Notes under the pieces: model-generated | The model's database searches: none | Seen by the model: the letters and a program-made list of their open reading frames with translations, nothing else | Told to the model about the DNA's origin: nothing | Position numbers and translations under genes: made by a program | Part shown: positions 16,451 to 27,068 of the stretch, piece after piece | Position numbering within the stretch: position 1 is the first letter of the stretch | How the letters are laid out: each line of letters opens with the position of its first letter | Assembly (NCBI RefSeq): GCF_001486505.1 | Contig: NZ_LN909065.1 | Span: 992,001 to 1,056,000, forward strand | Direction of reading: 5' to 3' | Length of the DNA stretch: 64,000 nucleotides | Origin: Paenibacillus rubinfantis | Lineage (GTDB): Bacteria > Bacillota > Bacilli > Paenibacillales > Paenibacillaceae

Positions 16451-18679
16451 CTAGCCCACGAGGTACGTCGCTCCCGCTTCCGTAGGGAAGCGTTCGCCCT
16501 CCTGCGCGGTTCGGCCGTCCGGCAAGCGGACGGACAGGCCATGCAGCCCGCGCAGCGTGCACTCGCCGCCGACCGTGGACGTGAGGCGCCCACGCCTCCG
16601 GCAGCGCCGGCAACAAGTCGATGCCGTCCATATGGCTTTGCAGCAGCATTTCGGCGATGCCGGCTGCGCCGCCAAAGTTACCGTCGATCTGGAACGGAGG
16701 ATGATCGTCGAACAGGTTCGGGTACGTGGAGCGCGACAGCAGCGTTTCCACGAACCGATGCGCCGTCTCCCCGTCGCCCAGCCGGGCGTATAGGTTGATC
16801 AGCCATGCGCAGCTCCAGCCGGTATGGCCTCCGCCGTTCCGGATACGCTCCTCCAGCGTGCGGTGCACGGCCTCGGCCAGCTCCGGCGTCTGACGCACGG
16901 TGATCGCATCCCCCGGGTAGAAGCCGTACAGATGGGACACGTGCCGATGTCCCGGCTCGGCTTCCGCAAACGGCTCGCTCCACTCCTGCAGCCGACCGTC
17001 CGGGCCAACCTGCGGCTGAGCCATATGCGAGAGCGTATCAGCTAACTCCTGCCGCCAGGCCTCGTCGACGCTGAGGATCTCCGCCGCCCGGATCGTATGC
17101 TCCAGCAGCTCGCGGATCAGGAACAGATCCATCGTGCTGCCGGCGGATACGCTGCAGGGCTCGCCGCCGTCCGGCGTCAGGAACTTGTTCTCCGGCGAGG
17201 TCGAAGGCGCCGTAACCAGCCGTCCGTCCGGGCCAGCCACCAGCCAATCCTGGCAGAACTCGGCGGCTCCCTTCATCAGCGGATACGCTGTCTCCCGCAG
17301 GAACTGCTCGTCCATCCCAAATTCGTAATGCTCCCACAAATGCCGGCACAGCCACACCCCGCCCATCGGCCAAAACGCCCAACTGGCTTCGCCGTCCGAC
17401 GGCGTTGACTGACGCCATAAATCCACATTGTGATGGGCGACCCAGCCTCTAGCGCCGTAATGAATCCGCGCCGTTCGGGCACCGCTCACGCTAAGGTCGC
17501 GGATCAGCTCGAACAGCGGCTCATGGCAGTCAGCCAGCCCGGCAACCTCCGCAGGCCAATAATTCATCTGCGTATTGATATTGGTCGTATAGCCGCAGTT
17601 CCACGGCGGCTGCACACGTGGGTTCCAAATGCCCTGCAAATGGGCGGCCTCCGTCCCCGGCCGGGAGCTGGCCATCAACAAATACCTGCCGTAGTGAAAA
17701 TACAACGCCTCAAGCCCAGGGTCCGCAGCAGCCCCTTTACGGTATGCCTCCAGCCGCTCGTCCGTCGGCTGGGCCGCCCGCTCCACCGCCGCCGAAGCGC
17801 TGCCCAGGCGCAGCTCGATACGGCCGAACAGCCCCCGCTCCCCGGCGTCTTGTCATAGCCGGCGAAGTCCGTCGCGGCCGCCAGCAGCAGCGTCACCGCT
17901 TGGGCCCCGCGCACCGTCAACCGTCCCGTTCCGTCTGCCTCCGCCGTGCCGCCCTCCGGCAGCGCCAGCACTTGCACCTCGAAGGAGAGGCCTAGCCCTT
18001 CCTCGTACAACACCGATTGTGGGTGATCCCCACGATAGTTGTCGGCGACGTGGCTGGGCGCCCGGCCCGTCATAATGATACGGTCCGGTCCACTCCCGAG
18101 CTGGTGTTGGAGCAACGAATCCAAGGATGCAGCCAGATTAACGGACTGGTTCCCCAACGCCGCGATCCGCACGACCAACACTTGGTCGACCGCGCTGACA
18201 AAGACCTCACGGAGATAGGCCGCCTCGCCGATCCGATAGCTCGTCGCGGCGATCCCTGTGGCCAAATCCAATTCCCGGCGGAACCCGCGAACCGTGCTTT
18301 CTCCACCTGTCTGACCTGCCGTCTCTTCTCCTGCTCCTTCTCCCTGCTCCAGCCGCAAATTCCCCAGCGGCTGGTAGGATTCCGTACGCCGGCCCAGCAT
18401 TTCCGCGTCGATCAGTTGCTCCGCTTCTTTGTATTTGCCGGCAAAAATTAGCTCGCGCGCCGGTCCGAGATGACGCAGCGCATCATAGTTCTGCGGATCC
18501 CGAGGAAATCCCGACCATAACGTATCCTCGTTTAGGGCGATCAACTCCCGGTGGATCCCGCCGTAAACCATCCCGCCCATCCGCCCGTTTCCGATGGGAA
18601 GCGCCTCTTCCCAGCGGGAAGCGGGCCGGTCATACCACAGCTTCCATTCCGTTTGATCCGAATGGGTCAACGTCGTCAC
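16451..18679 (-). pseudogene. GH95 alpha-L-fucosidase, broken by two frameshifts
   Basis: Three frames are needed to read one GH95 protein. Residues 1-280 or so run from 18679 (WYDRPASRWEEALPIGNGRM). Near 17840-17843 a C run (G on the coding strand) appears one base short; adding one G restores [19 protein letters not shown] and leads into the middle frame with [13 protein letters not shown] (catalytic Asn pair), TSPENKF (general acid Glu) and [14 protein letters not shown] (Asp). Near 16590 a second slip in another short G run moves the true C-terminus ([20 protein letters not shown]) into the third frame, ending at 16451. No signal peptide. The enzyme removes terminal fucose. Either a decayed gene or sequencing errors in G runs; catalytic residues are intact. 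Confidence 0.85.
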
Positions 18680-18705
18680 ATCCTCTCAAATTCTTCGATA
18701 TTGGC

Positions 18706-18738
18706 GCAAAAAGGCCCGAGAAATCACGGGCCTTTTCG
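18706..18738 (-). terminator. Rho-independent terminator after the solute-binding protein gene
   Basis: On the minus strand AAAAGGCCCG and CGGGCCTTTTT form a GC-rich stem with an 8-base loop and a T tract. It separates the ABC transporter operon from the GH95 gene, which must therefore have its own promoter in the short gap. Confidence 0.88.
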
Positions 18739-18767
18739 CTATTTATTTCATTCTCTAAAATATCAAA

Positions 18768-20501
18768 CTATTGCAATTTCTTGCCGGTAAACAGCTCAAC
18801 TCTCTTCTTCACCAGTTCCGTATATTCGGCTTCCATTTCCTTGGCGCCGGCTTTATCCAACTCGGCAAGGAATGCGTCATACACTTTGTCAAAGTCGGCT
18901 TCTTTCGCCAGAACCGCTTCCGGAATCCGTTTGCGGACGATATCCTGCGTTTTTTGGTAGATCACTTGATAATCTCCATCCGTAGGCGTAGGCATGTTGT
19001 ACAACGCGCCCCAGTCCTTCGCAGGGAAGGCATCTTCGCCTGGGAACAGGTCTTTCCAGGTCGTTGCGTTATAAGCCTTCAGCGTTTCTTTTTCCGCTTC
19101 CGTATAACCGGCTACGATTTGCTCAGGGAAGTTCGTGGTATAGTAGTTGCCCGAAGGATCTTTGACGCCGTCGCCATAGTTCGCACCAAAGATGCGATAT
19201 TGGCTGATGCCGGATTCCTTCGTAAAGTTCGTGGTGTCATTCACTTTGCGTTCTTGAATGTCGGCCGGAACGACGCGTTGACCGTTTTCGTCAATCGTGT
19301 AGTGCTTGCCTTCGACTCCCCAGTTTCTCAAAACTTGACCTTCGTCAGAAGACAACCAGTCGATGAATTTAATCGCGCGAACCGGATCTTTACAAGCCGT
19401 CGTGATGCTGATGCCATAGCCGTCAACCCCCGCTTGCTGGAAGGAGTGATCTTCGTATTCCTCCGACAAAGTGACCGGGAAGTGCGCGTAAGTGTACTCG
19501 TCTTTCCCTGCCGTCTTCAGGGCGTTCTCGGCATCTTGATAACCCCACTCCTGGTCGATAAGACCAAGCACGCGGCCGCTGGCGATTTTCGCTTTGTATT
19601 GGTCTTCTTTTTGAACAAATGTATCTTTATCCAACAGACCTACGTTGTACATGTGGTTCAGCCAGCGGAAGTAGTCTTTCTCTTCCGGACGTTTGTAGTG
19701 CAGCATCGCTTCGTACGTTTCCGGATCGACGTAGTATTCTCCATCATCCGGTGCGCCCGTTGCCAGGAACGCCGGGTTCGTGACCGTAATCATGATTCTC
19801 CAGTCGTCGGCGCTCAGCGTCAGTGGAATCGTTGGCTGACCGTCCGTCGTTGGGTGTTTCTCCACGTATTGCTTCAGGACGTTTTCGAAGTCTTGTACCG
19901 TACGAACCTTCGGATATCCGAGCTCCTTCAGCACGCGTTGCTGGATTTCAAAACCGCCGCCGGCGTCAAAATACTGTTGATCTACGCCGCCGTTCGTAAA
20001 GATCGAATAAATCGCTTGATCATCGTTGCTGTATTTCAGGCGGTTCATATTTTCGCTGAACATCTTCTTCAGGTTTGGCGCATGCTCTTCAATCAACGGA
20101 GCCAGGTCAACAATCAGTCCCGCATCCACAAGCTTGCTTAATTCGCCTTTGGCAAAAATCAGATCCGGCACGTCGCCACTCGCAGCCATCAAGGCGATTT
20201 TGTTCTCACCGCCGCCGGCGCCTACGTCAAACTCGGCTTCGATCGTCACGCCGGTTTTCTCCGTAATGACCTTACCTACATCGTCCTGCATATTGTTCCA
20301 GTTCGGACTGGCATCCGCACCAAAGAAAGTAAAGGTAATTGGGCTGGTGTCCGCGGACGCTTCCGCGTTGCTCCCTGCGTTCCCGGTGTTTCCTGTATTT
20401 CCGCTATTGGCTGCATTGTTTCCGTTGCTCCCGCAACCTGCCACCAACATCGTACTTGCGAGCAAAATGGCTGCAAAAGCTTTCGGGCTTCTCCATTTCA
20501 T
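18768..20501 (-). CDS. ABC sugar transporter, lipoprotein solute-binding protein (LplA/YtcQ type)
   Basis: 577 residues from ATG 20499-20501 (MKWRSPKAF), preferred over a start 93 bases upstream because it gives a clean signal peptide and has GAGGGGG about 11 bases before it. A lipobox LVAGCGS is followed by an Asn/Gly-rich linker, then the family-1 extracellular binding fold (GDVPDLIFAKGELSKLVDAG, and AIKFIDWLSSDEGQVLRNWG). This large LplA/YtcQ class binds oligosaccharides at the cell surface. Two permeases lie upstream on the same strand; no ATPase is near, as is usual where a shared MsmX-type ATPase is used. Confidence 0.93.
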   Translation of the reverse strand: MKWRSPKAFAAILLASTMLVAGCGSNGNNAANSGNTGNTGNAGSNAEASADTSPITFTFFGADASPNWNNMQDDVGKVITEKTGVTIEAEFDVGAGGGENKIALMAASGDVPDLIFAKGELSKLVDAGLIVDLAPLIEEHAPNLKKMFSENMNRLKYSNDDQAIYSIFTNGGVDQQYFDAGGGFEIQQRVLKELGYPKVRTVQDFENVLKQYVEKHPTTDGQPTIPLTLSADDWRIMITVTNPAFLATGAPDDGEYYVDPETYEAMLHYKRPEEKDYFRWLNHMYNVGLLDKDTFVQKEDQYKAKIASGRVLGLIDQEWGYQDAENALKTAGKDEYTYAHFPVTLSEEYEDHSFQQAGVDGYGISITTACKDPVRAIKFIDWLSSDEGQVLRNWGVEGKHYTIDENGQRVVPADIQERKVNDTTNFTKESGISQYRIFGANYGDGVKDPSGNYYTTNFPEQIVAGYTEAEKETLKAYNATTWKDLFPGEDAFPAKDWGALYNMPTPTDGDYQVIYQKTQDIVRKRIPEAVLAKEADFDKVYDAFLAELDKAGAKEMEAEYTELVKKRVELFTGKKLQ

Positions 20502-20657
20502 TTCTACTTTCCCCCTCGTCGTCATAGTAAAACTTGTATTGTATAACAGGCTTTCGCCTGCTGATACCGAAACGGTGTTGACCTTTCCCGGCACATCCGG
20601 ATAAGAAAGGGCTTACATCATTGGCTGAAAAAGAAATCTACTCTTGAAGGATGCCCC

Positions 20658-20677
20658 CCGCCGCCAGTCGGCGGCGG
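20658..20677 (-). other. Intra-operon stem-loop between permease and binding-protein genes
   Basis: CCGCCGCC and GGCGGCGG form a perfect 8-bp GC stem with a 4-base loop in the 198-bp gap between the LplC-type permease and the binding-protein gene. No T tract follows on the minus strand, so it is more likely an mRNA stabiliser or processing site that raises binding-protein yield than a terminator. Confidence 0.55.
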
Positions 20678-20699
20678 AAGCGAATCCATGAACGTGATC

Positions 20700-21605
20700 C
20701 TAGGCTTTGACTGCACCCAATGTCATCCCGTCTACGAAATAACGCTGCAAGAACGGATACACGATCAAGATCGGAACCGTGACGACAATCGTGATCGCCA
20801 TCTTGATGGACTCCGGTGAGACCTGAGCCATCATATTGGCCATGTCGTTGGCATTGGTCATTCTTGCACCTTGGTTGGTGCTCTGCAGGATTTTCATCAA
20901 CTCGTATTGCAAGGTTGTTAAGTGCGCCTTATTCCCGTTGTACAGATAGGTATCAAACCAGGAGTTCCACTGGCCTACCGCCAAGAACAAGGCGATCGTT
21001 GCCAGAACCGGCTTACAGAGCGGCAGGATGACCTTATAGTAAATCGTAAAGTCGTTGGCCCCGTCCAGCTTGGCGGATTCCTGCAGCGCATACGGCAAGC
21101 CGTCGATAAAGGAACGGATGATAAACACGTTAAACGCGCTCACGATTCCCGGAAGGATGTAAATCCAGAATGTGCCGATCAAGTCCAGATGGCGCATCAG
21201 CATATAGGTCGGAACCAAGCCGCCGGAGAAGTACATCGTCAGCGCCAGGAACGTGGACACGAACTTCCGGGATTTGAAATCCGGCCGGCTTAGCGTGTAC
21301 GCCAGCATCGATGCGCTGATCAACCCGAGTACAGTCCCAAGCACCGTCCGGTAAATCGTAATTTTGAAGCCCGTAATCAGGCTGGAATAATTGAAGATCG
21401 TTTTATAGTTCTCCAAGGTGAATTCCCGCGGCCAGATGTAGATGCCGCCTCGAACCGTGTCCGTGGAATCGTTGAAGGAGATCGCCAGCACGTTCAGGAA
21501 AGGGTACAACGTGATGATCAAAATCACGGTCATCAGAATGAAGTTGCAGATGTTGAAAATTTTGTCGCCCCGCGTGTCGTTAAAAGCTTTGCTTGAGCTT
21601 GCCAT
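20700..21605 (-). CDS. ABC sugar transporter permease (LplC/YtcP type)
   Basis: 301 residues with six predicted membrane segments. The EAA loop that docks the ATPase is QESAKLDGANDFTIYYKVIL, near residue 195. The C-terminus FLQRYFVDGMTLGAVKA is the standard ending of this class. GGGAGGGAG precedes the ATG, 16 bp after the companion permease. Partner of the upstream permease and downstream lipoprotein; imports an oligosaccharide that I infer to be a xyloglucan fragment from the neighbouring hydrolases. Confidence 0.94.
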   Translation of the reverse strand: MASSSKAFNDTRGDKIFNICNFILMTVILIITLYPFLNVLAISFNDSTDTVRGGIYIWPREFTLENYKTIFNYSSLITGFKITIYRTVLGTVLGLISASMLAYTLSRPDFKSRKFVSTFLALTMYFSGGLVPTYMLMRHLDLIGTFWIYILPGIVSAFNVFIIRSFIDGLPYALQESAKLDGANDFTIYYKVILPLCKPVLATIALFLAVGQWNSWFDTYLYNGNKAHLTTLQYELMKILQSTNQGARMTNANDMANMMAQVSPESIKMAITIVVTVPILIVYPFLQRYFVDGMTLGAVKA

Positions 21606-21621
21606 CGTCGTCTCCCTCCCC

Positions 21622-22602
21622 CTACATGATGCTTTCTTTGGTTGTTTTCTTCATGATTCCGTTGGCGGTAAGCAGCAGGATAATGCTGACCACGGAAGTG
21701 AACATACTGATCGCGGTACCGTACGAGAACCGGCTGATATTAATCCCGTAGTTCAATGCATAGAGATCCAGTACTTCGGAATAGTCGGTCACCAACGAGT
21801 TGCTGAGCTGGAACTGCTTCTCGAACCCGATGCCGATCAAATGGCCGATCGACATGATCAGCAGCACCGAAATCGTGGTCCGGATCCCCGGAAGTGTAAT
21901 GTTCCAGATTTGGCGGAAACGTCCGGCTCCATCGACCCGTGCCGCCTCATAAAGCTCTTTATCGATACCGGTGATCGCCGCCAAGTAAATGATGGCGTTC
22001 CAGCCGGTTTCCTTCCATACATCGGAAGCGGTTACAATTCCCCAAAACCATTTCCCTTGGGCCATAAATTGAATCGGCTCGTTAATGATGTTCAGGGATA
22101 CCAAGAGATCGTTGACGATCCCTCCGTCAATGGAGAGCATTTTGGTGATAATCCCCCCAACGACAACCCAGGACACAAAGTGCGGTAGGTAGGAAACGGT
22201 TTGTACCGTCCGCTTAAAGTATTTGCCGCGCAGCTCGTTCAGCAGCACTGCAAAGGTAATCGGAATCACAAATCCCGCGACCAGTCCCATGAGGCTCATG
22301 GCCAGCGTATTGCGGAGGACCAGATAGAACCGTTCATCCTGGAACAGGTCCACGAAGTTCTTGAATCCGACCCATTCCTGTTCGGAGAAGGATTTTGACG
22401 GCTTGTATTTTTGGAAAGCCATCGTCCAGCCCCAAACCGGCAAATAGTTGAATACAAACAACCAAATGACGAATGGCATGGACATTAAGTATAAGTACTT
22501 CTGCTGTAAAATGCTCCGCCAGAACCCGGTCTTCCGCTTCTTCGGCGGCTTAGGGGTTGCGCTTACATTTTTGGTTTCCGGCCGAGGTGACAGCGTTTCC
22601 AT
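21622..22602 (-). CDS. ABC sugar transporter permease (LplB type)
   Basis: 326 residues. A basic cytoplasmic tail of about 30 residues precedes six membrane segments; the EAA loop is YEAARVDGAGRFRQIWNITL near residue 217. GGGGGGAG lies before the ATG. It follows the sensor kinase by 93 bp and precedes the second permease by 16 bp, giving the order kinase, permease, permease, binding protein. Confidence 0.94.
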   Translation of the reverse strand: METLSPRPETKNVSATPKPPKKRKTGFWRSILQQKYLYLMSMPFVIWLFVFNYLPVWGWTMAFQKYKPSKSFSEQEWVGFKNFVDLFQDERFYLVLRNTLAMSLMGLVAGFVIPITFAVLLNELRGKYFKRTVQTVSYLPHFVSWVVVGGIITKMLSIDGGIVNDLLVSLNIINEPIQFMAQGKWFWGIVTASDVWKETGWNAIIYLAAITGIDKELYEAARVDGAGRFRQIWNITLPGIRTTISVLLIMSIGHLIGIGFEKQFQLSNSLVTDYSEVLDLYALNYGINISRFSYGTAISMFTSVVSIILLLTANGIMKKTTKESIM

Positions 22603-22695
22603 CTCTTTACTCCCCCCTTGTCTGCTATAGCTTAATGATAAGGCAAGGGGGACCGGTGAAATACCCGAGAGATTTCGAACAAAACCATATAATAA

Positions 22696-24489
22696 TTAGA
22701 GATTGCTTCCGGAAGGGATCGTAAAGCTGATCTCGGTGCCAACTCCATAATCGCTCTTAATCCGCAAACCATGCTCTTCCCCGTAGGAGAGCACGAGCCT
22801 TTGATGCACGTTGCGCAGCCCGATCCGCTTCTGTTCCGGCTCCTTGATGCCGGAGATAAAGCTCATCACTTCCTGAAGGCGTTCAGGTGTCATGCCCATC
22901 CCGTTATCCCGAACCGTGACACGAACCAGCTCATCGGCTCTTTCGATTCTCACCTCGACATGAACGCCCTCTTCCTTGTCCTCCACGCCATGTACGACGG
23001 CGTTCTCAACCAACGGCTGAATGATTAACGGCGGCACGCGAATGAAACTCGCCGCGGGATCGATCGACAAGGTATAGCTTAGTCGGTCCTCGTAACGGAA
23101 CTTCTGAATCTCCAGGTAGGAGCTGACCATCTCCAGCTCTTCCTTCAGCGGGGTGCTCTCCCGGCCGACCTCCAGATTCTTGCGCATCATCTTGCCCAGC
23201 AGCCGGACGACGTTGGCGATCTCCTTGTCCCCTTTTAAATGGGCATTCATCCGAATGGACTCCAGCGCATTAAACAGAAAATGCGGATTGATTTGGCTGG
23301 CCATCATTTTCAGCTTGATCTCCCGCTGAGCCAGCTCCAGTCGGTTGTTTTGCTCGGTTTTCTCCACGACCTGCTCCATCAGCCGGCGAATGCTGTCTAC
23401 CATGTAGTTAAATTGCCGGGACAGCTGCCCGATCTCGTCGTTGCCGTCAATCCGCGACACGACGTTTAAATCCCCCAAAGCTAGACGATTTAAGTGGCGG
23501 CTCAGCCGCAGCATCCGGCGTGACGTTAGGAACGAGACGATATAGACGAAGGCCAGGGCAATCAGCAAGACGAGCAAAATAATCAGCAAGCCAACCAGAC
23601 TGACGGTATTCGCGTCCTTCACGATCGGTTCCGTCGCAAACACGGAGATAAATTTCAAGCCGTTCATGCTGGCTTCCGGCGTTAAAGTATCGATGACCAG
23701 ATAGGAGGGAACCCCCTGGATATCTACTTTAAACGTCCCCTTTTGCTGCGTTCGCAAATCGATGCCATAATCCAGCGCTTCCAGCGTTTTGCCGACGAGC
23801 GACGGATTTTTGGCGGCCACGACGTAACCCAAATCATCGGTAATCAGGGTTTCAAAAGGCTCCTGCTGCAGCATCCGGTTGAGCTCCTCCTGATTCATGA
23901 TGACCATGAGCACGCCGCTCTTTCGGGTTCCTTCAAACGAAATTTGCCGCACCAAGCTCAGCCGTTTGACCGGAACCTCCTGATTATCGTTGATATAAAA
24001 CCAGCCGATGTCTTTGCTCTGCATCGCCTGCTTGTACCAATACATGCTTTCGATTTCCTCATTAACCGGGATGAGTTCCAAGTTATTGATCAAGGTCGGG
24101 TTGTCGTAGTAAAAACGAATCCCCGACACCTCGCGGTACGTCCGGTCATAATTGCGGAAATCGTCATACTCGAGGTACGCCTTGGTCAGCTCCAACACAT
24201 TGGGATACCGGGTGTTCACCATCTTCTCCAGCCCGCCGTCAAGCATAAAGAAATCGGAGATATCGGTAGGCACGCGAAGCATCGTGGCGGTTCGGGTTTT
24301 CACCTTCTCCACGTTGTTGGTGGTTTGGGCAATCGCCCGCTCCATCGCTTGATTACGGAAGTAAGCGGTTACAGTTGCCCCAACGATCAGTACGGGAATC
24401 ATCACGACGACAATATAGGAAATCAGCAGCTTATGCTTTAATCTCAGGTTATTGGTGATGCGAATCAGTTTGCCCAGCAATCGAATCAC
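22696..24489 (-). CDS. YesM-family sensor histidine kinase
   Basis: About 597 residues. One membrane segment (residues 20-42), a large extracytoplasmic Cache-like sensor, a second membrane segment (about 290-312), a HAMP linker (RHLNRLALGDLNVVSRIDGN), the His-containing dimerisation helix with MASQINPHFLFNALESIRMN, and an HATPase domain (DNGMGMTPERLQEV, GIGLRNVH-like KRIGLRNVHQRL). The start is uncertain: GTG at 24489 has little room for a ribosome site; a TTG two codons on has AGAGGTGA well placed. Such kinases sense external sugars with an AraC-type response regulator, but none lies beside it; the only candidate in the window is at 32821-34374. Confidence 0.93.
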   Translation of the reverse strand: MIRLLGKLIRITNNLRLKHKLLISYIVVVMIPVLIVGATVTAYFRNQAMERAIAQTTNNVEKVKTRTATMLRVPTDISDFFMLDGGLEKMVNTRYPNVLELTKAYLEYDDFRNYDRTYREVSGIRFYYDNPTLINNLELIPVNEEIESMYWYKQAMQSKDIGWFYINDNQEVPVKRLSLVRQISFEGTRKSGVLMVIMNQEELNRMLQQEPFETLITDDLGYVVAAKNPSLVGKTLEALDYGIDLRTQQKGTFKVDIQGVPSYLVIDTLTPEASMNGLKFISVFATEPIVKDANTVSLVGLLIILLVLLIALAFVYIVSFLTSRRMLRLSRHLNRLALGDLNVVSRIDGNDEIGQLSRQFNYMVDSIRRLMEQVVEKTEQNNRLELAQREIKLKMMASQINPHFLFNALESIRMNAHLKGDKEIANVVRLLGKMMRKNLEVGRESTPLKEELEMVSSYLEIQKFRYEDRLSYTLSIDPAASFIRVPPLIIQPLVENAVVHGVEDKEEGVHVEVRIERADELVRVTVRDNGMGMTPERLQEVMSFISGIKEPEQKRIGLRNVHQRLVLSYGEEHGLRIKSDYGVGTEISFTIPSGSNL

Positions 24490-24614
24490 CTCTCACAGAA
24501 ATGGAAATATCCCCTTCTTTAAGGGGAGGGGATATTGAGCCCCCCTGAGCACTTGCCGTACGCAGGGGTGCCTGTCACATATTAAATTACTGAAGCGGTG
24601 GGGTCCAGGACCAA

Positions 24615-26933
24615 TTATTTCAAGGTGATTTGAAGTTCGGTTTTCCCTGTGAAGGCTGCGACTTCCACAGCCCCGTTCCCTGCCAATACTGCGCCTTGTA
24701 CCTCAGCCGCTTCGCCCATGCCGTGCAGCGTGACGAAGAACGGTTTGCCAGCGCCTTCCGCGGTCAATTTAATCGTATTTCCGCTGCGAACGACCGTGAC
24801 TTGAAGCTCGACATCCCCTTTGGCATTCCGCACCGTACGAGCGAGTGTTACCCCGTCTTCGATCGCGTACAACCCGAGTTCCACGCCGTCTGCAAAGTCA
24901 TAGTCCGGTCGAACGTCGTTGGCTCCCGTCGCCAGAATCGAGTTTGGACGGACGAACAGCGGTAAGCTGAAGAAGTCGTATTTCTCTTTGCGCCATTTGC
25001 CGCCTTCCACCGTCTGTCCGGACAGCAAATGCGTCCACCGGCCTTCCGGCAGATAGTAGGTCACATCGCCCTGTTCGCTGAAGACCGGGGCTACGAGCAG
25101 TGAGTCGCCCAGCATATATTGACGGTCCAGCGTATCGCAAGCCGGATCTTCCGGGAATTCGAGGAACATCGCCCGCATCGTTGGCACGCCCTGCTGCGTC
25201 GCTTGTACCGCGGTATCAAACATATACGGCATCAACCGGCATTTCAACTTGGTGAAGAACCGAGTAACATCCACAGCTTCATCGTCATAAGCCCAAGGCA
25301 CACGGTAGGAGCTGCTGCCGTGCAGACGGCTGTGGCTGGACATCAGGCCGAAGGCCAACCAGCGTTTGAACACATGCGCCGGTGCCGTGTTTTCGAAGCC
25401 GCCGATATCGTGGCTCCAGAAGCCAAAGCCGGCGAGGCCCAGCGACAAGCCGCCGCGAAGGCTTTCCGCCATCGACTCGTAGTCGGCGTAGCAGTCGCCG
25501 CCCCAGTGGATCGGGAACTTCTGGCCGCCAACCGTTGCCGAACGAGCGAACAAAGCCGCTTCATTTTTGCCTAACTTCTCTTCCAGCACTTCAAAGACGA
25601 CTTTATTGTACAGGTACGTGTAATAGTTATGCATTTTCACCGGATCCGAGCCGTCATGGTAGACGACATCCGTTGGAATCCGCTCGCCGAAGTCGGTCTT
25701 AAAGCAGTCGACGCCCATGTCGACCAGCTCCCGCAGATATCCGGCAAACCATTCGCAAGCGGCCGGATTCGTAAAGTCCACGAGCGCCATGCCCGGTTGC
25801 CACAAATTCCATTGCCATACGTCGCCGTTTGCTTTTTTCACCAGATAGCCTTTTTCTTTGCCTTCTTCAAACAAACGGGAACGTTGTCCGATATACGGGT
25901 TGATCCAAACGCAAATTTTCAGGCCTTTTTCTTTCAGGCGCTTCAACATACCCACTGGATCCGGGAATACGCGCTCGTCCCATTTAAAGTCCGTCCAATG
26001 GAATTCGCGCATCCAGAAGCAGTCGAAGTGGAACACGTGCAGCGGGAGATCGCGCTCCGCCATGCCGTCCACGAAGGAATTGACGGTCGCTTCGTCATAA
26101 TCGGTCGTAAAGGAGGTGGTCAGCCACAGGCCAAAGCTCCAGGCCGGCGGCAGCGACGGCTTGCCGGTCAAATCGGTATATTTGTTCAGCACGTCCTTCG
26201 GCTCCGGACCGTCGATCACGAAATATTCAAGCGATTCGCCAGGAACACTGAATTGAACTTTTTTGACTTTTTCCGATGCGACTTCGAAGGAGACTGCGCC
26301 CGGATCGTTTACGAATACGCCATACCCTTTGTTGGTCACATAAAAAGGAATGTTCTTATAGGACTGCTCGGAGCTTGTACCGCCGTCCTTGTTCCAGATA
26401 TCGACGACTTGACCGTTCTTGAGGAACGAGGTGAAGCGTTCGCCCAATCCGTATACCCATTCGCCGACGCGCAGGTCAAGCTCTTCGCGCATATAGGTAT
26501 TTCCGCCGGTTTCGGTGACGTGCGCCATCGATTTAAAGCCGCTGCCCGTAATCCGCTCGCTGCCGCGATAGAAATCAACGGACCATTGCGGACCTTTGTT
26601 GATACGGACGCTAAGGTTGCCGCTTTTTAGTTCGGCATATTGCTCGTTTTCGGAGATTTCGACATGGTCGCCGCCCTGCGCCAATTCGAAATGCGGACCA
26701 TGGTCAACCGTGCCGGCAAAATGGATCAATTTTACGCCAATCACGCCCGGCAAAGGAGAGTGAAATTGCATCGTCAGTAAAGTCGTATTAATCATATCGC
26801 CGCGTCCGCGGAGTGGCGTTGTGGATGCGGAGGCGATCAAAGTGTGGTCTTTAACGTGAAAATCATAGGCCTGCACCGCGGTAGAAAGCGTAAATTCGTC
26901 GCGAATCAGCCAGTTGCCATCGGTAAATTTCAT
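24615..26933 (-). CDS. GH31 alpha-xylosidase (YicI type)
   Basis: 772 residues, no signal peptide. The nucleophile Asp is in VDCFKTDFGERIPTD, the YicI-type motif, and the acid/base Asp is in GFGFWSHDIGGFE. WVYGLGERFTSFLKNGQVVD and DIWNKDGGTSSEQSYKNIPF are typical of xylosidase-type GH31 enzymes rather than alpha-glucosidases. It removes alpha-1,6-linked xylose from xyloglucan oligosaccharides. An AraC regulator is divergent, and a cre-like site lies in the gap. Confidence 0.93.
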   Translation of the reverse strand: MKFTDGNWLIRDEFTLSTAVQAYDFHVKDHTLIASASTTPLRGRGDMINTTLLTMQFHSPLPGVIGVKLIHFAGTVDHGPHFELAQGGDHVEISENEQYAELKSGNLSVRINKGPQWSVDFYRGSERITGSGFKSMAHVTETGGNTYMREELDLRVGEWVYGLGERFTSFLKNGQVVDIWNKDGGTSSEQSYKNIPFYVTNKGYGVFVNDPGAVSFEVASEKVKKVQFSVPGESLEYFVIDGPEPKDVLNKYTDLTGKPSLPPAWSFGLWLTTSFTTDYDEATVNSFVDGMAERDLPLHVFHFDCFWMREFHWTDFKWDERVFPDPVGMLKRLKEKGLKICVWINPYIGQRSRLFEEGKEKGYLVKKANGDVWQWNLWQPGMALVDFTNPAACEWFAGYLRELVDMGVDCFKTDFGERIPTDVVYHDGSDPVKMHNYYTYLYNKVVFEVLEEKLGKNEAALFARSATVGGQKFPIHWGGDCYADYESMAESLRGGLSLGLAGFGFWSHDIGGFENTAPAHVFKRWLAFGLMSSHSRLHGSSSYRVPWAYDDEAVDVTRFFTKLKCRLMPYMFDTAVQATQQGVPTMRAMFLEFPEDPACDTLDRQYMLGDSLLVAPVFSEQGDVTYYLPEGRWTHLLSGQTVEGGKWRKEKYDFFSLPLFVRPNSILATGANDVRPDYDFADGVELGLYAIEDGVTLARTVRNAKGDVELQVTVVRSGNTIKLTAEGAGKPFFVTLHGMGEAAEVQGAVLAGNGAVEVAAFTGKTELQITLK

Positions 26934-26972
26934 GGGTGAAAAACCGCCTTTCTCGTCACATTGTTTTTCAAA

Positions 26973-26986
26973 TGAAAACGTTCTAT
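26973..26986. promoter_or_regulatory. Candidate catabolite-responsive element (cre)
   Basis: TGAAAACGTTCTAT matches the CcpA consensus TGNAANCGNTNNCA at 12 of 14 places, missing the final CA. It lies 40 bp upstream of the GH31 start, between it and the divergent AraC gene, where CcpA could repress the hydrolase when glucose is present. Confidence 0.4.
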
Positions 26987-27068
26987 ACTTGCATTATACT
27001 GATACGACGTATATTAAACTAACATTATCAAGCGAAAATATAACACTATTTTGACGAGGTGAACAAAT

